From positions 62,001-126,000 of the forward strand of contig CAKSSN010000006.1 in assembly GCA_934489015.1 (NCBI GenBank): a stretch of 64,000 bases of DNA. Direction: 5' to 3'. Below, piece after piece: positions 32,205 through 42,700 of this stretch. Made by a program: the position numbers and the translations under genes. The notes under the pieces were generated by a model, which was not told where the DNA came from, made no database searches, and saw nothing but the letters and a program-made list of their open reading frames with translations. The DNA is from an uncultured Clostridia bacterium. Its GTDB lineage: Bacteria; Bacillota; Clostridia; UBA1381. Each line of letters opens with the position of its first letter. The stretch's first letter is position 1.

Positions 32205-35200
32205 ATGAATTTAAGGCTTAAGAGAGCGGTTTGCGCGGCTTCGGCTCTTGCAACCTTTTTGGGAACGGGCGGAATTAATTTTCCGGTCAGCGCAGCGGAG
32301 GACGGACTTATAAATGTGCTTTCGTGCGAAAATGCCGATTTTAAGATAAAATCATCTCTCGGCGAAACGGACGGCGAAAATGCGCTTGACGGAGATATTG
32401 TTTCAACGGCGAATTTCGGAGGCTTTAACGGCGAGAAAATATTTGACGTAAACGGAAATGACGGTAAGGACTATATAATGCTCTTTACCGTCAGCACAGA
32501 GGTACCCGTTCCGATGGAACGCATTAAAATGAATTATGAATTCGGCGTTGCGTATATAGACGGGGCTTATTATTCAAACGGCGAGAGTATGTATCTTGAC
32601 AAGCCGGTAGCCCCCTGGTTTGAGGGCGTTGAGATATTCACGAGCAATACCGGTGAAAAGGGCTCATGGAAAAAGGCGGCGGAGTTTGCAAGCCTTGAAA
32701 ATATGCTGCTTGAAGAAACGCGTCCGGAGGAGCTTTGGGACGATACAAACGGTATCAGACACTACTATGATTTGCCGCTTGACAATAAGGTGACGGCAAA
32801 ATATCTCAGAATTGCGGTAAAGGATATGAAGCCGTGGCTCGGCGGAGTTGTAATTCCGGAATTTGAGATAAAGGCTTCGCCGGAGGATGTTCCGGCAGGC
32901 TATAAAAAGATTACTTTGGAAAGCTCGGACAGAGCGGAAATGAAAGTAACGGGCAGCGACGCTATAGGAAAAGGGCTTTACGGAAAGGCAGGTTCGGAGT
33001 ATACTCTGACTGTAACTCCCGACAGCGTTTCTAAGATAAACTCCGTTAAAATAAACGGAAGCGAAATTGAGGGAACAGACGGCGTTTATAAATTCACAAT
33101 GCCGAGCGAGGACGTAACAATTTCGGCAGACTGCTCTATAGCAGACAGCGAGGACGTACCTCTTAAAATGGAGTCGGCTGAAATTGCGGGCGGCGAAATT
33201 GTTAAAACAGAGGTTGTACCTGTTGTAACGTTTACCTTTAACAATGCGGTCGGAAAAATAGATAAGTCAAAAATCCTTGTAAACGGAAAAAAGGACACGG
33301 GACTTATTCAGCACGCATTTGTTGACGCTCTTGACAGCAAAAAGGTACACGTTGTACCTTTCGGCGATAAGCTGACAGCGGACACGGAGTATACAATAAC
33401 CGTTTCCGACGAGGTTTTGTCAGAGGCAGGCATGAAGCAGGAAATGACGGCTTCGGCAACATTTAAGACGGCTGCCGACTATACGGGCGAGCACCTTGTA
33501 AAGTCAAGAAGCTACATAAAAGGTTATGAGGACGGAACGTTCAGACCGAATAACAATATCACAATGAGTGAAGCGCTTTTAATGGCAGGCAGAATTGCAA
33601 AGGATAAAGATTTTTCGGGCTTTTCCGCTTCGGAGGAGAAAGCGAGAAGAGTTGACATAGCAAACCTTGCATACATAATCAGATACGGAAACGATAATTC
33701 TTCAAGTGATGATTGCTTTGCAAAGCTTGTTCAGGACGGCGTTTTCAAGGGCTATGAGGACGGAAGCTATCGCGGAGAGGATTTTGTAACGCGTGCGGAA
33801 GCGGCGGCAATATTTAACCGTGCGGCAGGAACAAGCCCGGAGGGCTCAAAGAGCATTTACAAAAATAACTTTTCGGACGTTACGGCGGAGCATTGGGCAG
33901 CAAATGATATAGCCGTTGCTTCGGAGTCGGACGATATAAGGCAAATAAAGTGGACGGAAAATATTCCGAGCATTTCGGATTATGATGTGTTCAATAAGCA
34001 AAATAACATATGGACTCAAATCCCGTGTGTTTCGCAGGAGCTTCGCGACAAGGGCGTGCTCGGCGGAGAGGGCGGTCAGTGGATGCAGGCCATTGAGTGT
34101 GATAAGGAAGACGGAACGCTGCTTTTCGGCGGAGTTGACATAGGCGGCCTTATACGTTCAACGGACGGCGGCAAAACGTGGCAGAGAAGCTATCGCGGCT
34201 GGATGGCGAGCGGATGCATTGATGTTGCGATTGACCCGAACAATAAAAGCAGAGTTCTCGGAATAGGCTCAAACTCCGATAACTCCTGGACCGGTATTTA
34301 TCTTTCAGAGGATATGGGAGAAAACTGGCAGCACGTTCACTCCTATATATTCAACGGACAGCGTGATACAAGACAGCAGCTTGCATGGGATAAGTCAAGC
34401 TATGATGAAAAAATCGGCGGCAGCCGCATTGCCTACTGGTCAAATCTTTATAAGCTTTCGGCAGGGCTTGAGGGCTCGGATCAGGATGTTATAAAGCTTT
34501 TCAGCGACAGAGAGGGCGGACTTTTCAGAACAGATGACGGCGGCAAAACGTGGAATTTGGTTAATTCGGATATGTCCGACAGCGTTGTCGGCGTACACCC
34601 GAAAACAGGCAGACTTTATGTCGGAAACGAACGCGGCTTCTTTATAAGCGACGATCACGGCGAAACGTTCAGACAGATTTTGTCGGGCAGACCGATTTAC
34701 GGCCTGAGCATAATAGACACCCGTCCCGATAACGTTTATATAAACGACTATGAGGGAGTGCTGATTTCGGAAAACTGCGGCGAAACGTTTACAAGACCGG
34801 AAAATATTGATTTCCCTGTAGACAGCGACGTTCATGACGTCAGAAATATAGCGCGTGACCTTGAAGTAAGCCCGGCAAACCCGGACTATATGCTCGTTGA
34901 CGACCGTGACTATGAAAGATATAACAACCGCAGATATTTTACACATGACGGCGGAAAGAGCTGGACAGAGTGCGGCTATGATAAGTCAAAGGACTTCTTC
35001 TTCTGCCACAGCAGACAGCATCCTTTTGCATGGCACCCGACAGATGAAAATAAGGTATGGTCGCTTGGCGGCGACTGGGTAACATCAAGCAGCGACGGCG
35101 GCGAAAACTTTATTTGGGATTCTAACGGCTATTGCGGAACACCGCCGGGCGGCAGAATAAACTTTGACCCGTACGAGCCGAACAGAATTTTCGGCGGCGC

Positions 35201-36155
35201 ACAGGATTTGCTCGGAATTATAAGCTATGACAGCGGCTATACATGGAAAGCCATTGAAGCGGCAGGCGGTTTCGGCTGCGCATACGGTACTGTTGCGGTT
35301 GACGATAACACTCTTGTTTCGGCAAACGCAAGCGGCTGGTATGATCCGAGAGGTATCTGGGTAAGCACAGACGGCGGAGATACCTGGACAGATACGGGAC
35401 ATAAGCTCAAATACGGTCTTGCGCGCCGTGCAACATCGTTCTGGCGCTCGCCGAGAGATCCGGACACGGTTTTTGCGGGCGAATATGTAAGCCGTGACAG
35501 ATGCAAAACATGGACAGAGCTTACGGGCTGTCAGCTTGTTATGGCTGTCAACTACTATCATAACAGAGAGCTTTGGGGACTTAACAAAGAGGTTATCGTA
35601 TGCTCCTATGATGACGGAAAAACGTGGTATCCGTTCTCTAAGGTTAAAATCGACGATGAGCCGGCAAGAGGAACATCAACCTCAATGTACACTTCGGGCT
35701 CCGGTGTTCATGTATGGGATATGGAGTATGACGGTATAAACGATATTATATATTATCTTCCGGGCAACATTTATTCGGGAGTTACAATTGTAAGAATTGA
35801 CCCGAATAATGAGCACGTAAATATCGGAGAGAATATAAATGCTCAGTGCCTGTCAAATGATAAGTGGTATCAGCTTTTGGCAATTGACCCAAGACACCCC
35901 GACATTATCTATATGGGCGGCTACGGCAGCAGCATGAGTAAGGCAACGGCAGCAGTTCAGCGCTCATGCGACAGGGGCGAAACATGGCAGGTGCTTTCTT
36001 CAATGGGCGATGAGAAGTCAATTGTAAAGGACGGACCGAGCATAGGCTCCGGACCTGAAACACTGGTTGTAAATCCGGTTACGGGCTACCTGTTTATGTG
36101 GGAGCGCGCAGAGGGCTTCTGGACATTCCCGGCACCGTACACTGAGGAGAAATGA
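32205..36155 (+). CDS. secreted SLH-containing protein with tandem Asp-box beta-propellers (copy 2)
   Basis: 1316 aa, with the same domain order and near-identical sequence to the 28217 product: signal peptide, discoidin-like domain, bacterial repeat, Ig-like domain, mid-protein SLH segments (YEDGTFRP, YEDGSYRG) and the long Asp-box propeller region. About 96 bases coding for the signal peptide and first mature residues are identical between the copies, showing recent tandem duplication or gene conversion. Most differences lie in the discoidin-like domain and in exposed propeller loops, for example TSTSMYTSGSG versus SDVTSVWTYGSG near the end. The two may bind related but distinct ligands. 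SD AAGGAG. Anchoring via SLH to secondary cell-wall polymer is the expected mode for such modules. Confidence 0.85.
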   Translation: MNLRLKRAVCAASALATFLGTGGINFPVSAAEDGLINVLSCENADFKIKSSLGETDGENALDGDIVSTANFGGFNGEKIFDVNGNDGKDYIMLFTVSTEVPVPMERIKMNYEFGVAYIDGAYYSNGESMYLDKPVAPWFEGVEIFTSNTGEKGSWKKAAEFASLENMLLEETRPEELWDDTNGIRHYYDLPLDNKVTAKYLRIAVKDMKPWLGGVVIPEFEIKASPEDVPAGYKKITLESSDRAEMKVTGSDAIGKGLYGKAGSEYTLTVTPDSVSKINSVKINGSEIEGTDGVYKFTMPSEDVTISADCSIADSEDVPLKMESAEIAGGEIVKTEVVPVVTFTFNNAVGKIDKSKILVNGKKDTGLIQHAFVDALDSKKVHVVPFGDKLTADTEYTITVSDEVLSEAGMKQEMTASATFKTAADYTGEHLVKSRSYIKGYEDGTFRPNNNITMSEALLMAGRIAKDKDFSGFSASEEKARRVDIANLAYIIRYGNDNSSSDDCFAKLVQDGVFKGYEDGSYRGEDFVTRAEAAAIFNRAAGTSPEGSKSIYKNNFSDVTAEHWAANDIAVASESDDIRQIKWTENIPSISDYDVFNKQNNIWTQIPCVSQELRDKGVLGGEGGQWMQAIECDKEDGTLLFGGVDIGGLIRSTDGGKTWQRSYRGWMASGCIDVAIDPNNKSRVLGIGSNSDNSWTGIYLSEDMGENWQHVHSYIFNGQRDTRQQLAWDKSSYDEKIGGSRIAYWSNLYKLSAGLEGSDQDVIKLFSDREGGLFRTDDGGKTWNLVNSDMSDSVVGVHPKTGRLYVGNERGFFISDDHGETFRQILSGRPIYGLSIIDTRPDNVYINDYEGVLISENCGETFTRPENIDFPVDSDVHDVRNIARDLEVSPANPDYMLVDDRDYERYNNRRYFTHDGGKSWTECGYDKSKDFFFCHSRQHPFAWHPTDENKVWSLGGDWVTSSSDGGENFIWDSNGYCGTPPGGRINFDPYEPNRIFGGAQDLLGIISYDSGYTWKAIEAAGGFGCAYGTVAVDDNTLVSANASGWYDPRGIWVSTDGGDTWTDTGHKLKYGLARRATSFWRSPRDPDTVFAGEYVSRDRCKTWTELTGCQLVMAVNYYHNRELWGLNKEVIVCSYDDGKTWYPFSKVKIDDEPARGTSTSMYTSGSGVHVWDMEYDGINDIIYYLPGNIYSGVTIVRIDPNNEHVNIGENINAQCLSNDKWYQLLAIDPRHPDIIYMGGYGSSMSKATAAVQRSCDRGETWQVLSSMGDEKSIVKDGPSIGSGPETLVVNPVTGYLFMWERAEGFWTFPAPYTEEK

Positions 36156-36166
36156 GTTTGTTTTCA

Positions 36167-36194
36167 GCAATTGCAGCCTGTGTGCTGCAATTGC
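36167..36194 (+). promoter_or_regulatory. hairpin upstream of the first GLUG/SGNH gene
   Basis: GCAATTGCAGC (36167-36177) pairs with GCTGCAATTGC (36184-36194), a perfect 11-bp stem with a 6-nt loop. An A-rich tract follows, not a T-run. It lies 12 nt after the previous stop and 36 nt before the next ATG. Confidence 0.55.
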
Positions 36195-36230
36195 AAAATA
36201 AATAAAAAAGTCGAAAGGAAGGATCATTAA

Positions 36231-39200
36231 ATGAAAAAAACCTTGAGTATGCTTTTATCCGTTTGTATGCTGCTTTCATGCTTTACGGCAGTCAGCGCAG
36301 ACGAGGCGGGTACGAGCGAGGAGAACCCCATTTTAATTTCGACAGCTGAGGATTTGACAAACTTTGCAAACACTATTAACAGCGACTCTACCGGAGGTGC
36401 CGGGAAGTACTGGAAGCTGACAAACGATTTGGATCTTTCGGGTATTGAAGATTGGGGAGTGCAGTCTATCGGTTCAAGAACCGAATATCCGTTTAATGGT
36501 AATTTTGACGGCGCAGGTCACGTAATAAGAAATGTAAACTGTAAATTTAATTTTTATTATCATCCCGGAATTTTTGGCGTTTTAGATGGAGATGCAAGCG
36601 TTAAAAATCTCGGTGTTGAGAATATGACAATTTCCACTCTTACATGGTGGACAGCCGGTTCCGGAACTTATTGTGCGGCAGGAGCGATAGCCGGAGAAAT
36701 GAAAGGCAATTCATCTGTTGAAAACTGCTATGCAAAAAATGTCGGTATAGTGGATATGGATCCGGGATGGGATAACAATTTTGTAGCTGCCGGAGGTCTT
36801 GTCGGCATGATGAGCGATCAAAGCTCTGTTAAAAATTGCTACGAAACAGGATTTACAATAACACCTCACGCAACAAGCGGTATATCAATAGCATACAATG
36901 CAGGTCTTGTAGGAAAGCTTGCCGGCGGAACGATAGAAAACTGCTATACGGAAACAAAGCTTACTACAACATCGGGAAGTTCATATACGGTTACAAACTC
37001 ATACGGAACTTCTGATTGCGGAGTTGGCAGCACTGTAGCACTCAGCGAAATCAAGAACTGCGCTTCAAAGCTCGGAGAAGCATTTAAATATAATGCATTT
37101 GGTTATCCGCTGCTTAAATGGCAATCTGACGAAGTTCCTTTAAGCGGAAACGGAACTGCAAGCTCACCTTATCTTGTATCGGATGCGGCAGACCTTGAAA
37201 CAGTAAGTCTTATTGAGGATACAGACGGATTGTTCTTCAAGCTTGCGGATGATATAGATTTGGGCGGCGCTGCATGGTACAGCAAAATGATAGGCTCTGA
37301 ATCAAATCCGTTTAAGGGCGACTTTAACGGTGACGGTCACGTAATTAAAAACTACAAGATTTCAACAAAAATAGGAAATGACACAAACAATTTCAACGGA
37401 CTTTTTGCATGGGTAGGCGGAAACGCTCTTATTCATGATTTAGGCGTTGAGGACGTTACATTTACAAGAGAATGGTGGAGCTACAAAAACATTGCCGGAG
37501 GTATGATAGGAAAGCTTATTGATAACGCTTCCGTTGTAGGCTGCTCGGCAAAGAACGTAACCTTTAACAGACCTTCTGAAGACGATCAGAGATTTAATCA
37601 GGGTCACTATTATGCAACAGGCGGCCTTATAGGTGAAATTGACGGCGCAGGCTGTGAGGTAAGAAGATGCTATTCGCTTAATATTGATAATGCATACAGA
37701 GAGTCGATTGTTGACGGTCAGGATAAAGCCGGCTCTATGTATAATGCAGGTCTTGTAGCAATAGGCACAAGCTTTGCAGAGGTTGAGGATTGCTATTCAA
37801 CGCAGCCGATGATGCAGTCAAAGAGGGGCTTCCCGGTAAACAGCTGCTATCAGGGCTATAACCATACAAATTACTATGACGCATATCCGAACTGGGGCGC
37901 ATGGCAGACAGAGGTTAATAACCTCAGCTTTAACTGGAACAGCTATTTTGAGCCGAGAAGTGTATCGGGACTTGATTATCCTGTTTTGAAGCGCGAAGCA
38001 AATGACGGACAGTATAAAAATCTTGTTCCGGCAGGCTCAATGACGCTTTCCGATCCTAAGGCTGTATTCGGTCTTGAAAAGGCAGAAAAGGTAGCTGCTG
38101 TAGACTCAGGCAGAAGATCGGCAGTGCTTAAAATAGCAGCAGATGAGCCGTTTAAGTATTCGGTAAATCTCGAAGAGGGCAAATATTACAGAGTAACCTT
38201 TAAGGGCTATGTTCCCGAAAACGCAAAAGCAAATCTTACATTCGCTCTCGGCGGAAATGATTTGACAAATGTAATCAAAAACGCATATCTCGGCGGCGCT
38301 TGGTGGGAGGAAAAGACGGCTTACGTTAAGGCACCGGCAACAGGCGCGGCAGAGCTTACAATAGGCGCTGACAAAGCATTTTACATTGACGACGTTGAAG
38401 TATTTGAAGTAAACGAAGCTCTTGAGAAGAGCGGCATAGACTTTACGCTTCAGCTTGCTTATCAGAAGCTTGACAAATTAAACAGCGACCTTTATGTTGT
38501 AAACCGGGTTTATGACGGAGTTGACATTTTCTATTCAAGCGCTAACGGCTACCTTGACGGAAACGGCGACAGAACAGATAAAATCCCGACAGGACTCGGC
38601 ACTGTTTCCGATACGTTTACGGCTAAAGTTTTAATCGGTGAGGGAAATAGCTTTGAAAAGAGTATAGATATTAATATTCTTGAAAAAGCACCTTATGAAA
38701 TAGTAAATGTAGGTCTTACCGATGAAAACGGAAATACGGTTTATGATATTCAAAAGGCAAGCAAAATTGCATCTATTAAGGTTAATGCCAATGCAGCAGG
38801 CAATGCAAAGCTTATTGCAGCGCTTTATAATGGCGGCGTGCTTGCAAACGCAGAATTGTTCGATATTTCCGAAAACGGCGAAAGTGCTCTTAACATGAGC
38901 GTATCGGGCGGAAATAAGGTTAAGTTTTTCGTTATGGATATGAGCGGAATTACACCGCTTGCATTTGCAAAGGAAAGCTACGATATTCCGGCAGATAAGG
39001 TAACAATCCACACAATAGGCGATTCGCTCTGCGCAACATATACCGACAATTCCGGTCTTATAGGCTGGGGTCAGGTTGCGGGCGACTATTTTGACAGCGA
39101 AAAGGTTGCAGTTGACAACAGTCTTGCAAGAGGCGGAATGACAGCAGAAGAATTTATTTCAAAGGGACGCTTTGACACGCTCCTTTCAAAGCTTAATAAA

Positions 39201-39638
39201 AACGATTATGTATTTATTCAGCTTGCAACAAACGACTGCGGATATTTCTCACAGAAGGAATTTAACGAGCTTTTATCTCAGCTTGTACTCGGAGCAAGAG
39301 AAAAGGGAGCAATCCCCGTATTTGTAACATCACCGGAAACAAAGCGTGCGGCATCCGATACGTCCGACGGAAACGGCGGCTATATCGTAAGCTCGCAGCT
39401 TAAGGGCTTCCCCGATGTTATGAGAGAGATGGCAGGTCAGATGGATATACCGGTTATTGATGTAAATAACGCGTTCCTCGCTCTTATGAGAGAAAAGGGA
39501 CTTTCGGGTATAAATGAGCTCGGCTATTATGTATCGGATAACGTTCACTTCACAAATGCCGGAGCAAACTTCATTGCAAAAACAGTTGCTGACGGCGTTA
39601 AGGCTCTGCAGCTTCCGATTGCAGATTACGTAAAATAA
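36231..39638 (+). CDS. secreted GLUG-repeat protein with C-terminal SGNH (CE12-like) esterase domain
   Basis: 1135 aa with a signal peptide (~1-24). Residues ~30-590 contain GLUG-type beta-solenoid repeats (phrases such as NFDGAGHVIRN, KNLGVENMTIS, AAGGLVG, SVKNCY). A CBM4/9-like beta-sandwich follows (~600-725, AWWEEKTAYVKAP), then a linker region (~730-925). The SGNH domain begins VTIHTIGDSLC, with nucleophile Ser932, the block-III LATND and the D-x-x-H pair Asp1103/His1106 in DNVHFTNAG. The HFTNAGA ending resembles rhamnogalacturonan acetylesterases (CE12). An acetyl esterase acting on acetylated pectin or hemicellulose is likely, with the GLUG/CBM parts for binding. No cell-wall anchor is seen, so it may be released or held by other interactions. 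Confidence 0.85.
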   Translation: MKKTLSMLLSVCMLLSCFTAVSADEAGTSEENPILISTAEDLTNFANTINSDSTGGAGKYWKLTNDLDLSGIEDWGVQSIGSRTEYPFNGNFDGAGHVIRNVNCKFNFYYHPGIFGVLDGDASVKNLGVENMTISTLTWWTAGSGTYCAAGAIAGEMKGNSSVENCYAKNVGIVDMDPGWDNNFVAAGGLVGMMSDQSSVKNCYETGFTITPHATSGISIAYNAGLVGKLAGGTIENCYTETKLTTTSGSSYTVTNSYGTSDCGVGSTVALSEIKNCASKLGEAFKYNAFGYPLLKWQSDEVPLSGNGTASSPYLVSDAADLETVSLIEDTDGLFFKLADDIDLGGAAWYSKMIGSESNPFKGDFNGDGHVIKNYKISTKIGNDTNNFNGLFAWVGGNALIHDLGVEDVTFTREWWSYKNIAGGMIGKLIDNASVVGCSAKNVTFNRPSEDDQRFNQGHYYATGGLIGEIDGAGCEVRRCYSLNIDNAYRESIVDGQDKAGSMYNAGLVAIGTSFAEVEDCYSTQPMMQSKRGFPVNSCYQGYNHTNYYDAYPNWGAWQTEVNNLSFNWNSYFEPRSVSGLDYPVLKREANDGQYKNLVPAGSMTLSDPKAVFGLEKAEKVAAVDSGRRSAVLKIAADEPFKYSVNLEEGKYYRVTFKGYVPENAKANLTFALGGNDLTNVIKNAYLGGAWWEEKTAYVKAPATGAAELTIGADKAFYIDDVEVFEVNEALEKSGIDFTLQLAYQKLDKLNSDLYVVNRVYDGVDIFYSSANGYLDGNGDRTDKIPTGLGTVSDTFTAKVLIGEGNSFEKSIDINILEKAPYEIVNVGLTDENGNTVYDIQKASKIASIKVNANAAGNAKLIAALYNGGVLANAELFDISENGESALNMSVSGGNKVKFFVMDMSGITPLAFAKESYDIPADKVTIHTIGDSLCATYTDNSGLIGWGQVAGDYFDSEKVAVDNSLARGGMTAEEFISKGRFDTLLSKLNKNDYVFIQLATNDCGYFSQKEFNELLSQLVLGAREKGAIPVFVTSPETKRAASDTSDGNGGYIVSSQLKGFPDVMREMAGQMDIPVIDVNNAFLALMREKGLSGINELGYYVSDNVHFTNAGANFIAKTVADGVKALQLPIADYVK

Positions 39639-39663
39639 CGGTCACATATTTCAGTAAAACAAG

Positions 39664-39723
39664 CAGCGTTTATCCCGGCAATTTTTAGCATAATACGAAC
39701 GTTCACAGCCGAGATAAACGCTG
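39664..39723 (+). promoter_or_regulatory. long-loop hairpin between GLUG/SGNH genes
   Basis: CAGCGTTTATCCCGGC (39664-39679) pairs with GCCGAGATAAACGCTG (39708-39723) with one mismatch; the loop is 28 nt. No T-run. A second hairpin follows at 39754. Confidence 0.5.
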
Positions 39724-39753
39724 AGCAAAAGGAAATTAAGGTTATTTAATTCA

Positions 39754-39771
39754 TGCCGCCCGCAGGCGGCA
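39754..39771 (+). promoter_or_regulatory. GC hairpin just upstream of the ribosome site
   Basis: TGCCGCC (39754-39760), loop CGCA, GGCGGCA (39765-39771). It lies about 6 nt before the GGAGG ribosome site of the gene at 39788, so it could affect initiation or mark a processed 5' end. Confidence 0.5.
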
Positions 39772-39787
39772 GAAACGGAGGATTTAT

Positions 39788-42700
39788 ATGAAAAAGACTT
39801 TGAGCCTTATACTTTCCGCTTGCATGATTACGTCATGCTTTACGGCTGTTTATGCAGGCGAGGCGGGAAGCAGCGCGGAAAATCCGATTTTGATTTCAAG
39901 CGCGGCAGAGCTGACTGATTTTGCAAATGCGGTCAATTCCGGAAAATCCAAAGAGTTTTACAGACTTGAGGGGGATATTAATCTTTCAAATGTAAAATGG
40001 GTCGGAATTGGAACGGAGGAACACCCGTTTACAGGCAGCTTTGACGGAAACGGTCACATAATAAGCAATTATTCATTTTCTGTTTCCAACAAGGGAAGAG
40101 GCGGACTTTTCACCTATGTCGGAGCAGGCGGAAGCATTAAAAAGCTTGGCGTTGAGGACGCAAATTTATTCTTAAATTCAGACGGTAACTGGAGCTCGGT
40201 AAACGGAGGTCTTGCGGCTGTTGTTTCGGGCGGAACGGTTTCGGAATGTTATGCTAAAAATATTTCTCTCGGAAACGGCGGACGTTCTCCGGAGGTTTCG
40301 GCAATGTCAAAGGGCAGCGGCCTTGTAGGACTTCTTACAAATAACGGTACGGTTGACAGCTGCTACTCGGTAAGCATTACCGTAGATGAAGCAGAGGTAG
40401 ACTATGACTCAGGCATTGTCGGCGAGGTTGTGTCGGGATCAACAATTAAAAACTGCTATACCGACCTTTATCTTGCAAGAGCAAAAATGAGCGTTAACGC
40501 ACAAAACTCGTATTATTTGGTTACGCCGCCGTGGCCATGGTCATACGGTGACGGAAACGAGCATTATATAGGTCAGCAGATTTCCGCATCGGAGCTTCAG
40601 AAATCAGCTTCAAAGCTCGGCGACGCGTTCAAGGATGCCGGAAATGTAAATAACGGCTATCCTATATTGGCTTGGGAAACGGGCAAGCTTTCGCTCGACG
40701 GCGAAGGAACTGAGGAAAACCCGTATAAGATTTCAAGCGCGGCTGATTTTGTAAAGGTAACATATCTCGGCGATACTGAGGGAATGTGCTTTGAGCTTAC
40801 AGACGATATTGACTTTAAGGGCGAGTATATATCTCATTTTCTCGGAAAAACGAGCGATACGGCTTTTAAGGGCGTATTTGACGGAGCAGGTCACGAGATA
40901 AGAAACTATAAAATCAAGCTCAACGGCTCGGCAGCAAACGGACTTTTCAGCTATGTAGGCGGAGAAGCGCTGATTAAAAATCTCGGCGTAAACGGCGTTT
41001 ATATGCTTCTTGACTCGGATAAGTGGGAAACGGCGGCAGGTGCGATTGCAGGTCAGATTTCCGACAACGCAAGAGTTTACGGCTGCTATGCAAAGAATAT
41101 AAGAATGGCAACCAATTATACGGACGGTCAGTTTAAATACAGCGGCGGTCTTATAGGTGTTGCCGACAAAAATGCAGAGATTGACAGTTGCTATGCGGTT
41201 AAGATAACGTTTATCGGCGACATAAACCTTGATTCGGGTATTATCGGCGGAACAATCAATCCGAACGTTGTAATTAAAAACAGCTACTCGGATTACACAA
41301 TAAGCTGCTACAGAAATGCAGATGCTTATTCAAACATCACAAACTCATATTACATCTCTTCGCTTCCTTGGCCTTGGGAATGTGCGTATGATAAAGAGGA
41401 TAAGGGAAACTGGTACGGCTATGTCGGCACGAAAATAACTCCCGATGAGCTCAAAGGCAAGGCAGAAGAGCTCGGAAGCGCATTTAAGAAGTCGGCTTAC
41501 GCAAATAACGGCTATCCGATATTTACCTGGGAAAACCCGGTATTGTCGCTCAGCGGTGACGGAACGGTTGACGATCCTTACACCATTTCAAGCGCCGATG
41601 AGCTTGAAATGGTATCTGCATTGACAGACACAGACGGTAAATTCTTTAAGCTTACAAAAGATATTGACCTCGGCGGCGCAGAGTGGTACGCAAATGAAAT
41701 AGGCACAAAGTCTACTCCATTCTGCGGAGATTTTGACGGCGCAGGTCACACGATTAAAAACTATAAGATAACAATCCCGACAACGAAAGAAGATCCTCTT
41801 GAAAGTCACGGACTTTTCGGCTATATCGGCTCAAATGCATATATCCATGATCTCGGCGTTGAGGACGTTACATTTACAATAGGTATCTGGCAGTGGAATA
41901 CAACGGCAGGCGCAATGGTCGGCGAAATGAACGACAGCTCATCTGTTATGAGCTGCTTTGCAAAGAATGTAAAATTCTTAAGAGAAAGCGGCGCTGATAA
42001 CGGAGAAAACAACGGTCATTATCATACGGCAGGCGGACTTGTCGGTGTAATCGACGGCGATGGCTGCGAGGTAAGAAGATGCTATTCGCTTAATATTGAT
42101 AACGGCATAAGAAAGCTTACAGGCTCTGACGGAACAACCTCAAATTATGCAACAATTATGTATAATGCAGGTCTTGTCGGCAGAGGCGCGAATTTTGCAT
42201 GGGTTGCAGACTGCTATTCAACGCAGCCGATGATGCAGTCAAAGCCGGGAAATCCGGTAAATGATTGCTATCAGGCTTATAACCATACGAATTACTATCC
42301 CGATTATCCTAATTGGGGTGCATGGCAGACAGAGGTTAATCACCTCAGCTTTAACTGGAACAGCTATTTCGCTCCGATAAGCGAAACGGGACTTGATTAT
42401 CCTGTTTTGAAGCGTGAAGCAAACGAAGGGAAATATATAAATCTTATCCCGGCAGGCTCAATGACTGTTTCCGATCCTAATATGGCGTTCGGCACAGCAA
42501 ATTCAAGGGTAATGGCAGCGAGCAGTGTAAGAGCTTCTGCATTCCTTTCACTTCCTAAGGGCGATACGATAAAGAGAACTGTTAAGACGGAAAAGGGAAA
42601 ATGCTATAAGGTAACGCTTAATGGCTATGCGCCGTCATATACGCGCACAAACATAAGCTGTTATCTCGGAGATAAGAATTTTGCGGATTATGTAAAGACC

